From the NCBI GenBank assembly GCA_028023455.1, contig JAQFVV010012490.1, positions 2,604,001 through 2,668,000 on the forward strand: a DNA stretch of 64,000 nucleotides, in the 5' to 3' direction. The DNA comes from Epiperipatus broadwayi. Lineage: Eukaryota; Onychophora; Udeonychophora; Euonychophora; Peripatidae. The translations under genes and the position numbers were made by a program. Below, piece after piece: positions 1 through 12,400 of this stretch; position 1 is the stretch's first letter; each line of letters begins with the position of its first letter. The notes beneath the pieces were generated by a model that searched no databases, was not told where the DNA came from, and saw only the letters and a program-made list of their open reading frames with translations.

Positions 1-2091
1 AATTAGACCTTTTTAAATGTTTATAATAAAAAAAAATTAATTCAAAATTAGTTAATTCTTAACTGTTATTACATTGTAATATAGAAAATATCTACAAAAT
101 TTTTTTGTCTGTGTTTACTTCTATTTTTCCTTTCAAATTTATATATATATGTATGTATGTGTGTATACACTACTATGTTGTATGCCATGAGACATAAATG
201 TCTTAATAGATAGTGATGGTTATCAATGGGTTTCCTGTATACAGTAGCAGTAAGAACTCTATTAGTGTCAATAATTTCAACATCAAGAAAAATTCATTGA
301 AAAAATTATATTTTTATTAAAATTATTAATATAATCTAATATATTGCCCACCTTTTTTCTTTGTAAACAAAATGAGGAAAATCCAAATTTTTAGATTGGT
401 TTATTTCTATCCCTTTTATTTAGTTTCTATCACTATTTTTGAAGGCTTCTGGTCATTCAGGTAGAGATAATAATATCGCTGGTAGCAAGCTACCAATAAT
501 ACCAACTCTCTTCTACTAAACTATAACACTGGCCATCCAAGCACTTTATTTATTTTAAGAAAAAACCTTTAGGCACTAACTAATTATGATATAACTAACG
601 TGCTTGCTCAACCAGCTATGAATTTAGTACCTGACCTCCCCCAGCTAGCTCATCGGACACTAACTATTCCCAATTCTCCACCTACCTTATGAATCTCTAT
701 TTTTTAACATTTATATCACAAATATTTGATTAGTAGAATACTTGTGTGTTATTTAATTCTTCCACATAAATCTCTCCCTTACTTTTAACATTACCTCAAA
801 TTATCTACCTAATGATAATAAAATATTTATACTCAGTTTTCTTTCTTTAAATGCTCACACTTGCCTTATAATAAAAATGTGTACACACATTCTGTTAAAG
901 AATACATTTTAATACATCTCAAATCACACATATATACATTTAAATAATAAATAAAATAAACATATTTAATCATATGACACACACATAAGTAATGAGATAT
1001 TTGATTTGAAAGCTAATGCATGTAGTTATATCATGGAAATTAATAGTTCTATATTGTATTAAATCTATCTTATAGTTCTTGAGATGTTTAAAAGTTTTCT
1101 CTCACTTATGGCTATGAATTAAAATTCTGAAGACAAAAAAAATGATTGATTTACCTAGGATTTGAACACTTTCATATGCAAATGGGGCAATGTAGCCTTC
1201 TTCTGATCCTCCTGATTCCAAATGGCTGGTGTAGATTCTTCATAGGCCTTTTTTATTTATTTTATGTTGCACATATGAATTATTTGTGGGTCTTGGCATG
1301 GACACTCCAATGATTTCCAGATTTCACACGAACATGATTTCTTCCTCTAACTAACTGCTGATGTTACTGCAGAGAAGGTTCAAGCCAGCCGCGTGATTCG
1401 ATGGGTTCAGCAATACATTCTATATGACAGCATGTTCATTCTTAGTTATTTCAATATTTTTTAGCTCAAATTTTGATGAATTCTGATTAATTATTGATTA
1501 ATGACTTTTTGATCGATCGATTGATCATAACAATACGAGATTTCCCTTATATACACAGTGTTCTTTATCTGAGGATCGATCAAGCAATCTGCTGCAATCC
1601 TATTGATTTTCTATTCCTTTTATTTAAGAGTTTAAGATTTGTTATAGTCTTTCCATTGGCTTTTTTATTTTAATCAAACAGTAGTACTTAGTCCCTTTGT
1701 TTGTTAATTATATTTCCTTTGTTTTGATTTTAAGTTTTCAATTTATTTATTTGCATTGCATTAGTTTTCAATTTTATCATTTTAAGAAAATTCCTTTCTT
1801 TTACATTTTATTTATAGATAGATGCACACATTCCACTACTTCCATATTATAAGACAAAATTAGCTATTTATGTTATACATTAATTTAAAATAACAATATT
1901 AATCTTTTTTTTATAATTATTATTCATTACCGAAATCTTTTCCCCTCCCTTTTCTTTTGTTCTTTTCTTTTTCTTAAACTTTTGTGAAAATCATTTTTTT
2001 TTTTTTTAAACTTTAAAATAATATTTTCTTAAAATTTATTTCACTAAAATTCACTCTTGATAAATACTAGAAATATTATGTAACACTTACA
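1..2091. other. AT-rich stretch, no gene recognised
   Basis: No coding region, RNA gene or repeat family is recognised here. The stretch is dominated by A/T runs and short TA-rich tracts. A slightly more GC-balanced patch near 1150-1430 contains a tRNA B-box-like string but no matching A box, so it is not called. The segment lies downstream of the 3' end of the minus-strand Penelope-like fragment. No GIY-YIG endonuclease domain could be seen where it would be expected. Confidence 0.5.
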
Positions 2092-3300
2092 TCAGTACAC
2101 TAAGAATATATGAAGTTCAACTTCATTATGTGGCCATATCATGAAAATATTTATATATCTAAGCAAAATATGAGGTTTCAGCCTAGCATTTTCAAGTGTA
2201 GAGGATTCTAGTTTTGCCATAAAAATGTTTGCATAACTTGGTGCCATTTTTGTGCCCATTGCAGTACCTTGTTTCTGTATATATCTAGAATTGAAAGTAA
2301 AAAAATTATTTCTTAAGATTAAATATATTAATTCAATCATAGTTGTAATAAGATGATCATACTTTCTATCTTGTAGAACACATTTAATAGCTCCAATTCC
2401 ATTATCATGAGGTATATTTGTATACAGTGATGCAATATCTAAAGTAACTAAAAAACAATCATTTGATAATTCAGACTTAATATTTTCTAAAATTGAAAGG
2501 AAATGTGTAGTATCATTAACATAAGAACTAACTGATGGTGGAACAAGACTAATTAAATTGTCAACATATGCTGAAATATTTTCTGTAGGATAACCAATGC
2601 TATCTACAATAGGTCTATCAGGGCATCCTGATTTATAAATTTTGGGCAAGATATAAAAACTACATTTTTTTTTATCTGAGACCCCTTGTTTTCATATCTT
2701 TTAAGCTTAGAAGTATACCCTTGAATAATGTTTTTATAGTAATTAGTGTAATAAATTCATAGAAATTTTTATCATCTAAAAGTTCCAGAGCTTTCTTAAC
2801 ATATTCATCTTTGTTCGTGGTCACTGTTGATCCTCCTTTGTCAGTTAGTTTTATAATAATATTCCCTCTTCTCTCTAAATTGTGTAATGCACACTTCTCT
2901 TTTAATGTCAAATTATTTTTATGCTTTCTGTGCTGCTTAAGTCTAATTTCATTAATAACATCTTGATATGTATTATCAATGTACGTATTTAATAAAACAC
3001 ATTTGTTCCCACAGTGTCCAATCAAATCATAATTTACTAATAATACTGTCTTCCTTGTTTCCAAAAAATTCTCTTAATGTGAGTCTTCTTGAAAAATTAT
3101 CTAAATTTTGAATTCTAAATTATTATTATTTTTTTTGATAATATGATTGGACTATAGGGCAAAAAGATAAACCTTTGTTTAAGTGAATATTCTGTCTCAC
3201 TAAGGATAATGTTAGTTAGATTAATAACATTGTTTTTCTTATTAGCTAAAGATTTGTTGCTATTAATATTTGAAAACCAGTCCTCTGGTTGAAATATTAA
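2092..3300 (-). pseudogene. Penelope-like element reverse transcriptase, broken
   Basis: Two consecutive minus-strand reading pieces plus an upstream remnant reconstruct the order of a Penelope-like element RT. The upstream remnant (about 3290-3120) reads like the LSxxExxLxxGLxFxP region, with frameshifts. The second piece (3064-2672) contains NLTLKEKCAL, then IIIKLTDKGG and DEYVKKALELL, the usual pre-RT region. The third piece (2649-2092) starts PKIYKSGCPDRPIV and carries motif A VTLDIASLYTNIPH (residues 68-81) and motif B QGTAMGTKMAPSYANIFM (127-144). Motif C reads LLRYINIFMIW (162-172), where the family has YIDDIF, so both catalytic aspartates are gone. A frame break lies near 2650-2672. 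No GIY-YIG endonuclease follows, so the copy is 3'-truncated. The family encodes an RT that primes at telomeric or nicked genomic ends; this copy is dead. Confidence 0.93.
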
Positions 3301-4284
3301 AGGAATTTTTTTTTGTATTTTATTATTTTATGTTTATATTTCCTTTAGTTAGTTTATATATATATGGATTTATTACTGACTAAAGTGAATAAGATTTATT
3401 GTCACTTAGCCATATGGCTTTTATAGGAGATTCAATGTTAAAATGTTTACTCAAGTTTTTCTGATGATCAAAATAGTGTTCAAATTAATGAATTTCTATT
3501 TTGGACAGTATTGATCTTTTAAACAAGTTAATTAATAAGTGCAACATTAAGTTTTTTATTTGTTCATCTTGGTTGAAATAATATTTTTTTCTCAAGTTTT
3601 ACCTCAATTGCAGAATAAATATTACCCAATGAATCTAATTAAATTAAAAATTATTAATGAAAATTTTTTTGCATTTAACAGACATTGCCATTTTTAAATT
3701 ATATGCACCACAATATATTTTTCTTACAGCATATGAATTTTTTAAAAGGAGATGGCCATCATTTGAATATGCATGGAGCTAGATGTTTATCATACAGTTT
3801 TAAATATATAATGTCATTGATGAATATAATTTTATAATGTAAATTTGAAATTAATTAGTGGGAAACATAATTTTGCCAATGTTGGACACAAATTGAAACA
3901 TTTAATTGGGGACAATCACAAATAGCAGAATCATTATAGTATAAATCTCCACAAGTTAATAAAGAAGCTTGTGTTTTTTTTTATCATTCTCAAAAACAAT
4001 ATATTGATCCGATTTTAACTCATAATGAACTTTGAAGATTTTAAAATGTTTAACTATATTTTTTCACAAACTCTAAAAGTTTTTTATTTTAAATATGAAG
4101 ATTTTTATTTTTTTTTACATTTTAAGTCGGTCAATATTAATGATAAACAAACGTAGTTAGGTTTATCAAAAATGTACAAGTTGAGATTGTGAGTAAAGCA
4201 AGTTTGGCGGTTGTAAATAAAGATATGTCAATTCGGCATAGATAAATATTCTTCGTGTAATAAAGATATATATGAGAGAGCTGG
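3301..4284. other. AT-rich stretch, no gene recognised
   Basis: This lies upstream of the PLE remnant on its coding strand. Weak PLE-like N-terminal sequence may continue for a short way, but I cannot support a reading frame. Nothing else is recognised until the hammerhead motif. Confidence 0.4.
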
Positions 4285-4339
4285 TGACCTGGACTAACTG
4301 ATGAGTGCTACTTCAGCACGAAATGCATCTTGGAGGTCA
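4285..4339 (+). ncRNA. Type I hammerhead ribozyme
   Basis: All core elements are present in order. Helix I 5' strand is TGACCT (4285-4290), then bulge GGA, then CTAA (4294-4297). Core CTGATGA follows at 4298-4304. Helix II is GTGCT/AGCAC (4305-4309 with 4315-4319), five perfect pairs closing loop ACTTC. Core GAA is at 4320-4322. Helix III is the minimal self-paired ATGCAT (4323-4328). The cleavage-site C is at 4329. Helix I 3' strand is TTGG (4330-4333), pairing with CTAA through one G-T wobble, then AGGTCA (4334-4339), pairing perfectly with TGACCT. The one-sided GGA bulge in helix I sits where tertiary contacts with loop II usually form. Very short helix III is typical of hammerheads in Penelope-like elements and SINE-like satellites. 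The strand is opposite to the neighbouring PLE RT, so it may belong to a separate element. Activity is inferred from the fold, not shown. Confidence 0.85.
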
Positions 4340-7300
4340 TTTGTTTTTATTGTATCTTTAATTTATATGAAGAATAAAATAAAAAAAGTATGGAGATTAT
4401 TAAAATATAATGCATTTTAATAATGTAAATGGCTTATTAAAAGTTATGTTGTAACTCTAAAATTGAGATGCTAAAATTAATTAGTGTCAAACGACTAACA
4501 ATTACTATTGATGATATCAAGATATGCCAAGTGGTTGTAGGGGTTCACTGCTTTGTTATATAACAACCGTAAACTCAGTAAATAGAGCTGCAAATGAGTA
4601 AACATTTCTCATGTGATTTTCACCTAAAGAAAAAAATCAGTGGTTTCTTGGAATAGAAACAAATGCTCCAATAATTAAAATAACATTGCCTTTCAAATAA
4701 TAGTGTCTTTCAGATTAGACTTATTTTATAACTATTATTAATTACTTTCAAAAGAAAAATTTAAAATCTTTTAGTGAATAGCAGAATCAGTGGAAATGAT
4801 ATGAAAATGTCAGTATGATCTAAATCTCAATAACCAATAGAGCACAATATTTTGAATGTTTATTCTATTATACCCCAAGCACAAGAAGAAAGTAACTATT
4901 ATCATCCTCAGGAAAAATACTTTTAATCAAAATAAAAAAAAATATTATTTCTAGGACTGAAATATTTAATTAATGATCATAAATATTTTTTTCAAGATCA
5001 CATTATTGAAGATAAAGAAGTAAATAATGAGAAGTTTTAGAAATGACATAATGAAGAAAAGAAAAAAGATAAAAGCTGCAAGTCTTAAAGCATATGAAAA
5101 GTTTTATATTATGAAATAAATGGACATTGTACTTCCAGATTAAATATGTTGTCATTCATTATCATTACCCTGAGATGTTTGGTGCAATGAGTAGAGTTAC
5201 AGATTTTAGGCTGAAGGTACATGGAATGCAAAACAGCTCTGTCAAAAAAAATTCTACCATAGTATTTTCCATATTTCTAATCATCCAATCCAAGTTATTT
5301 TATTGTTCTTTTTAATAAGTAGTCTTTTTTTTTAAACTTAGTCTTACATAGTCTTACATTAACACTTTTAAATAATTTAATACTATTCATTTTATATCTT
5401 CCATTGTTTCCAAAGTACATCTCTAGGATTTCTGATATATTTTTTTTTAATTCATTCAACTCATTGCTTCTTATTAAGTTGTAAATTAAACAAAAACATT
5501 TAAATCTTTTTTATAAATTTCAAATTCATTAGGCTAGAAAATGATTATTTTTCCATTGCAAATCTAATGTATATAAAATAAATACCATCAAAAGTATTTT
5601 CAGCTATCTTAATTACAAAATGCATGATGGAAACATTTTGAAATTTCTTACATAAGTATCTTATTTTGTCAGTGCAGCTTATGGAGCACGTGAAAAGTAA
5701 TTGCTTATGTGAAACAGAATTGTAGTTTTTGTTTCCATGATCTTTTTCATTTCCAAAAATGTTATTGTTTGGAGAGGAAGGGGAGGAGGAGGAGGAATTT
5801 TTACATTAATCTTTTAATTTTAAGAAAATTTCATAATTAATTCTAATAATATTAACTGTTTTCCAACTCTAACCATATACACAATATCATACAGTATAAT
5901 CAAGTTAATTTTACATTTTAGTAAATGATTTTTTTAAAAAAAGATGTAGTTATTAAGAGATTCAAGTGTGAAAAAGATTTTAATAATTACTTCCACTATC
6001 CTCTAGTTAGCATTTCTTAAAGTAATCTTCAAACAATTCACAAAAATCTCTAATGTTCTAATGATTAATAGTAAACCATGTATACATGAAATGGGTTCAT
6101 TAAAGTTTAAGTGCAATTCTAGTATTGAGATGCTAAAATAATGTTTAGAGAATGGCAAACTATTATCAGTGATGATAAACATTATTGTTTGGTTATAACG
6201 TTCTATTGCCTAGTTATTCCATTTTAATTCAGACGATAATTTCACATTTGTATATGAATATCGATAAAATTGTTTTCAAACATTTGTGACAACCTGTAAA
6301 GAACTTGAAAATGTTATTAAGACAGTCTTAAGAAAACAATTTATAAAATCTTAAATGCTTTTATTTAACTTAGAAACTCCCTTTGCTTGTGATAAATTTT
6401 GTAATTGATTTTTGATATACTTCTATCAAATGGATTTCCTTCAAACTTTGTACATGTGTTAGAAATCAATGGCAATGAAATATTTCAGAATTGTTCAGTG
6501 TTTTATATAATCTAAGGTAATTGGCAAACTAAATTTTAAACACAATATTGATTCAATAAGTTTTCAGTGATATGCATGAGAGGGCAGTACTTTTTTTTTA
6601 AAAAACTTACACTAAAAAGCATTTGTGGTAAATTCAAATAGAAATAAAAAAAATTAATTTTTCATGATTGTTGAAGTTGCTTATCTTTAAAGTGTATGAA
6701 ATTTTATTTTATTTTGATTTTCAAAGTTTTTTTTTCTTAAAAATACTTTTTTTAAAACAAAATAATATTGAAATCAATTTTTAAGGCACAAAAATTTCCT
6801 TTCAAATATAAAGTAGATTACAACATTGTTTTTATTCTTCATTTTAATTAAAATTGGAATAATTATTTTAAAAATTCCAATACTAAAAAGTTTAAAAATA
6901 ATATTTTATAATAAATACTTTTCTTTTCTGTGCATCAAAAAAAAAATTGTTTTCTTCAACTATAATTAAAGTTTTTATTTCAAGTTCAATATTAAAGACC
7001 CTAATCATGATTAAAGTAAAGAATTATTTGGGGCATTTTGATACATAGTAAATAAAAGTGTTTATTATAAAATATTTTTGCACATATATGCATATGCTTA
7101 TAAAGTGGGTTTATGCATGTACATTGGCAAAAGAATTACATATATAATGAAGGGGAAAGTAATGTAAAAAATTGTATATATTATTATTCAGATTCATTAA
7201 TCTTGAATATAATATTGTCTGACATGTTTTGGTGCAGTGACAAAAGGCCAGTCTTTGTAGATCAAGTTCTATGATTTGGGACCAACTCTTGTCATTTTTG

Positions 7301-9268
7301 GTGCTCAAACTTTTTATAAACTCCCAAGTAATAAACATTTCAAATATTTATTTTTATTTTTATCATCATCATTACAAAAAAAAAAAAAACAATACCGTTT
7401 TACAAAATTAAGATGTAATAAATTTTAAGTTTTGTATTTACTAGAGAATATTTTATGTCCAAAAAAATGAATCAGAAGAAATATACAAAACATGACCATC
7501 ATTTCTCATGCTTAACAAGTTGTTAAAACAGTAGCAACTTTTCCAACATTATGTGGCACTATTGTTTAGAAAAAAGTTGTTACTGTTTTATGAAAAGTAT
7601 ATTATTAAACAATATAATTGTATATTTATTGTCTTCTACATATTATTTAATTTTTCTAAAAATATATTGAAACAAAAACTTAAAGATATCTAATCATCAT
7701 CAACAGGATATTTCTATAATTTGCCAAATGATGTATTGATATGTTAAATTGAAACTTAAGAGAAAAATGCTTTTTTTATTTTTTGCATGAGATTTTTTGT
7801 GTTTTAAAAATCCAATTTAGAAGACAAATATCATTTTATGCAAAACATGATGAAATTTGAGCTAAAGAATTTTTTGAACACCCAAATATTAAAAGAGATA
7901 AGTCACAGAAAGCCAAAAGCTACAAAGCAAATTATAGAATGATTTCCAGCCATTATTCTACTTATTCATATATATAAAAACTTTAAAAAGGTCAAAATTA
8001 ATATTAAGATAAAATACTTTAATATATATATTTAAAATGCTGTTGTTCAATGTAAGTATATAAAAGTACCAAGTATCCAAACACCTAGTGTATGCTAAAA
8101 ATGTATAATTTAAGTTTTTTCCTGATGGCAGGGATTGTAATGAAATATTAAAATGCTATAATCAGTCTGCATGACTTGATAATCATCAGCGGTAATTTAT
8201 CCATTCTGTTAATATAGTTAATTCTTAAATCTGAAAATGTCTCTGATAGAAACACACAAAAAAAGGAGCCGTATAGTGGGAGGTTATTATTTTCTAAAAT
8301 ATAAAACAAAAATCTTTTATTTAAAAAAAGTTTATATTATAGATAAATATAACAATTAATATTCAAAAAAATTGTTAAAGATTCTGAGGATTTTTAAAAG
8401 ATAATTGATAAACACCAGCAAACAATTAAATGATTTTACTACAAAAGCATTGAATAATATTAAAAATTTATGTAATAATGCACATTAAAATGACTCCCAC
8501 CCTCATTCTTGGCCTATGAACAGTAATGGTTAAATAATATATGAACCAAATTATAAAATGTCTTCATTTTGCCATATATTTTTTTAAAAATATATTTATA
8601 AACAAAATGTTGGAATTTAAGTGAACACTTTTAAACTTGACTAGCATTTACTTTTTTAATTCGTTTTTGATTGTGATGATAATGGAAATATTATGATTTG
8701 GTCCGCATATTTTTAATCTTTAAATTCTCTAAAACTTTATAAGGGCAGATATAAGTTCTGGAAATCTTCTAACACAGCTTGTAATAACCACAAAGCATTA
8801 TCATTTTTATGAGTAGCAAAGTCTATGTTCTATCATTGTGCCATCTGAGTGATGGACCACTATTTGTGTAAGCATTGGCATTATCTTTCAATGATGTCAC
8901 TGTAGTAATAATTCATCTGCAATCAAGTTCTTTTATGATATTGATTCGATCTGCAATGTATTAACCAATGTGATGATTTGGTAATATGTGGATGACATTT
9001 TTACTGATTATTGTTTTATTTTTCTGATGACAACAACATCAGAATAAATATAGTACATACTACTTACAATTTCAAAAAGTTTTTTAATATTTCCAGTGTT
9101 TTTTTTATTTTGTTTTTTAAAAATGCAGTCTCTTTTTTTAATTTATATCATTTATCAATAAAATAATCAATTTGTGTTTATGGTGAAATTTTAATAGTAA
9201 TGTTTATTAAAAAATATTATAAGCAAAAATAGAAAATTATAACTTTACTACTAAAATATATATATATA
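4340..9268. other. AT-rich stretch, no gene recognised
   Basis: About 4.9 kb without a supported gene. The small open frames at 5127-5315 (plus) and 7111-7338 (minus) have low-complexity translations and no recognisable motif. A 27-base all-purine run lies at 5771-5797 (AGGAGG-type), a possible triplex-forming tract. Other content is poly-A/T runs and short TA repeats. Confidence 0.45.
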
Positions 9269-9416
9269 ATTAAGAGCATACTAATAAGCTCCAAACAAGC
9301 TTTTAATTTATTTATTTTTGGTAAATGCTACTACAAGAGAAGGCATTCAAATCATCTTTATGATAAAAAATTTTTTAAAAAAAAGCTTGTCTAGACCTTA
9401 TTAGCACGCTCTTAAT
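9269..9416. mobile_element. Small inverted-repeat element (MITE-like)
   Basis: A 148 bp unit whose ends are imperfect inverted repeats of about 35 bp: ATTAAGAGCATACTAATAAG at the left matches the reverse complement of the right end, which reads ATTAAGAGCGTGCTAATAAG. It sits between two TA-dinucleotide runs, suggesting insertion into a TA-rich site. The end motif (AAGAGC, AATAAGCTC, AACAAGCTT) resembles the borders of the composite repeat at 49.1-50.1 kb. There is no coding capacity, so it would depend on an enzyme supplied elsewhere. The superfamily is not assignable from sequence alone. Confidence 0.6.
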
Positions 9417-12400
9417 TTTACATATTTATAATAACAATATATATATATATATTGTGCCCTTATCTATAGATCATAATAAGGTAGAATGGTCAATTACTAA
9501 AAAATTTTAAATTTTAAGATACGTTTGTGTAATATTGATAATTGTATGATCGATTAGATTTTATAGTACAATTTAAGGCTGAAAAATACCTGGTATATAA
9601 AAGTGTAATGAATTATTTAAAAAAAAAACAATTAAATAAAGCTTAATTATATTCTTGCTTATGGTTGTAAAAGCTGGTCATATAAAATAACACAGCTATA
9701 AATAGTTAAAAGTATATTAACAATTCAATTGTAATGTTTTAAAACTAATAAATTAAATAAACACTATATGTAATATTACAATTATAATTAATATTCAAAT
9801 TTAATCTAATATATTTTAAGATAAACTTTAGGATGGTGAGAATTATATTTAGTTCTACATTTTTAAAATTATTTTCCAAATTTTTATAAAATATATCAGT
9901 TTTGGTAATTTAGACCGAGACGTAAATTAAAAAAAAAAAAATCATCTGATAAAGTTAGTAATCATGTGACTGTATATTATATACCTTCACACACGCGCTT
10001 GTTAGAATTTAATAACAAAGTTTGTGAATTATGGAACTAAATGTAATTGCTATCCATCGTTGAAATATTAAATAGTTATTTTGAATGTTTAAATGATGTA
10101 ATATTTAAGTAGTGTTTAAAAGTTGAATACAGTTAATAAAAAATTAAATATTTTATTTAAATAAAAAACAAGATAAATTAAATATTACTATTAAAATAGA
10201 TATTAAATATTATTTTAATAATTGTTTTAAAAAATTAAATGACTTTGATAAAATTATAATTGAGTTAAAAATACTATTTTAAGTAATATTTTAAATCATT
10301 AAGTCATAAATGTCTTATTTGAAAAGACTAGTCTGTTATAAAACTAAAAAAGTGTAAATTTGTTCGCGTTAAAAAGTAATTAACCAATCAATGGAGGTAT
10401 TTAGCAGAAGAAAAATAGGAATTATACGGAGCGGGAGAAAGTAATGTGTAAGTAAAGGAAGGAGTAACATATTTTTTTAACTGTATAAGATTGTAAGCTA
10501 GAAAAGTGTTATAATTTTTAAAAATTTTGTATTTATTTTAAAAGTTTTGTTTTAACATATAATATTTTGAACTGCCTTTAAATGGAGGGCTAATTTAAAA
10601 GATTTCTTACCAGGATTTTTTTTCAAGTTTAGCCGAAACCTTACAGTAAAATGGAAATACTACAGAAAAAAATACCTAAAAATATTGATAAAGTAAAAAT
10701 AATTGTAAAGTGCCTTGAATACAGTTTATTTGTGCTCAACCAGAAATTCATTAGAAATCAGATAAATATAATATGGACATTATACAGAAAACTTAAAAGA
10801 AAAGTTATTTGTCGTCAGGAAAAATTATGACGCACAATTTTAAAAGGCTACTCCGAAGTTTTTTTTTTATTCTTCTCTATGGAAAAATTAAAATGCGTAT
10901 ATCATAAAGAAAAAAATATGTAAAAGTTATAATGGAGAAAGAATGTTTGTCTTTTTAAAGGAAACATTACAAAGTATATAGTTACCAGAACTTTAAAAGA
11001 AAGGAAAAATTACCGAATAATGATATGAAAGAGTCATTATTTTTTAAAAAAAAGAAAAGAAAAAACTTTATCTAAGAAGAATTAAAAATATTATAAAGTG
11101 TTCATTATAAAAGCGCTTAATAAAGATAGAGATTAGGAAAATGGAAATTTAAATTACTTAATGAAAATGGATCCATGGACACAGAAAAATTTACTGAATA
11201 TTTAAATCAAAGTACCTAGAAGATGCATCATAAAAGTCACGCGGGAAAATATTAGCAGAAAATATTAGAAGAGAATATGTAGACGTTTTCTTTACGGGAT
11301 TAATTGATATCATAATTAATAATTGTATTAAATATTATAAAAAACCAAGGATTGTCATCTATGAATATTTATTAAACAGAGCAATAATTGTTTTACCTTA
11401 AAATTGAACAAGCAGGGAGGAGAACATTAAGTGACTGAAGAAGAAATAATAAACATTTTTTTTTTAGCTTTAGTATGAACGGTTTTCAAGGAAATTTGAT
11501 GAAGAAGTACAGTAAATATAGTTTGGAATATTTTTTACTAATTTATTTTAAAATATAAAATGTTATGTGAGATTAGGGAAAACATAAAACATAAATTTAG
11601 TAATATTAAAATTTAAATATAATAGCTTGATAAAATTATAGAAATAGTGTTTAAAATAAAGTGTATGGATGTGAATCTTATATCTACAAGGATCAAATGG
11701 ATGGCGAAGCCTATGGAACGCGATCGAGGAGATAACGGTCGTTTGGTAATTTTAATAGTTATTTATAATGCATAATGTATTTTTTTAGATCATCTATTGA
11801 CCTAAGAATGAAGTGTGAAAGTTTAAATTATATGTACACATTTTATACAACATTTTTAACATATTATGAGATAGGAGTAATTCAGATTATGCATACGACA
11901 ATTTTTTAAAGTATATTAATCATATAATTTAACATAACAATTGTGTGATTCTTTTGAACTTTCATGTGATAAAGTATTCAGATATTTAAGTAGTTTGTAT
12001 GACTAAATATACGGAGGAAAGTAGTAAGTAAGCTGTCTTATAGAACAGTGGAATAGTTTTAAAATAAATGAATTTTATTATTGTTAGTAATGCAGATATG
12101 TATTTGTCGATGTACAGTATAGAAAAAATCTTGAGAAATAAGATCGGATAGTGACTTGGAAGTACTAGTGGAGAGGAAACCAAGATGATGTGTTTTTTTT
12201 TAAGAAGTAGGAAAAATAAAGGATTTGGATCATATTTAGTTTTGTGTGATTTCAGTATAGTTAACTAGGCCCTATAACTGAACACATATAGTTTGGACAG
12301 TGTTTTTGCATATCTTTAAACTTTTGATGTTAGAATATAGTGGAAGAAATAGCTTTAGCATCGTTCCTATGATAGAGGTTGGTAGACAGGTAAAGGTCAC

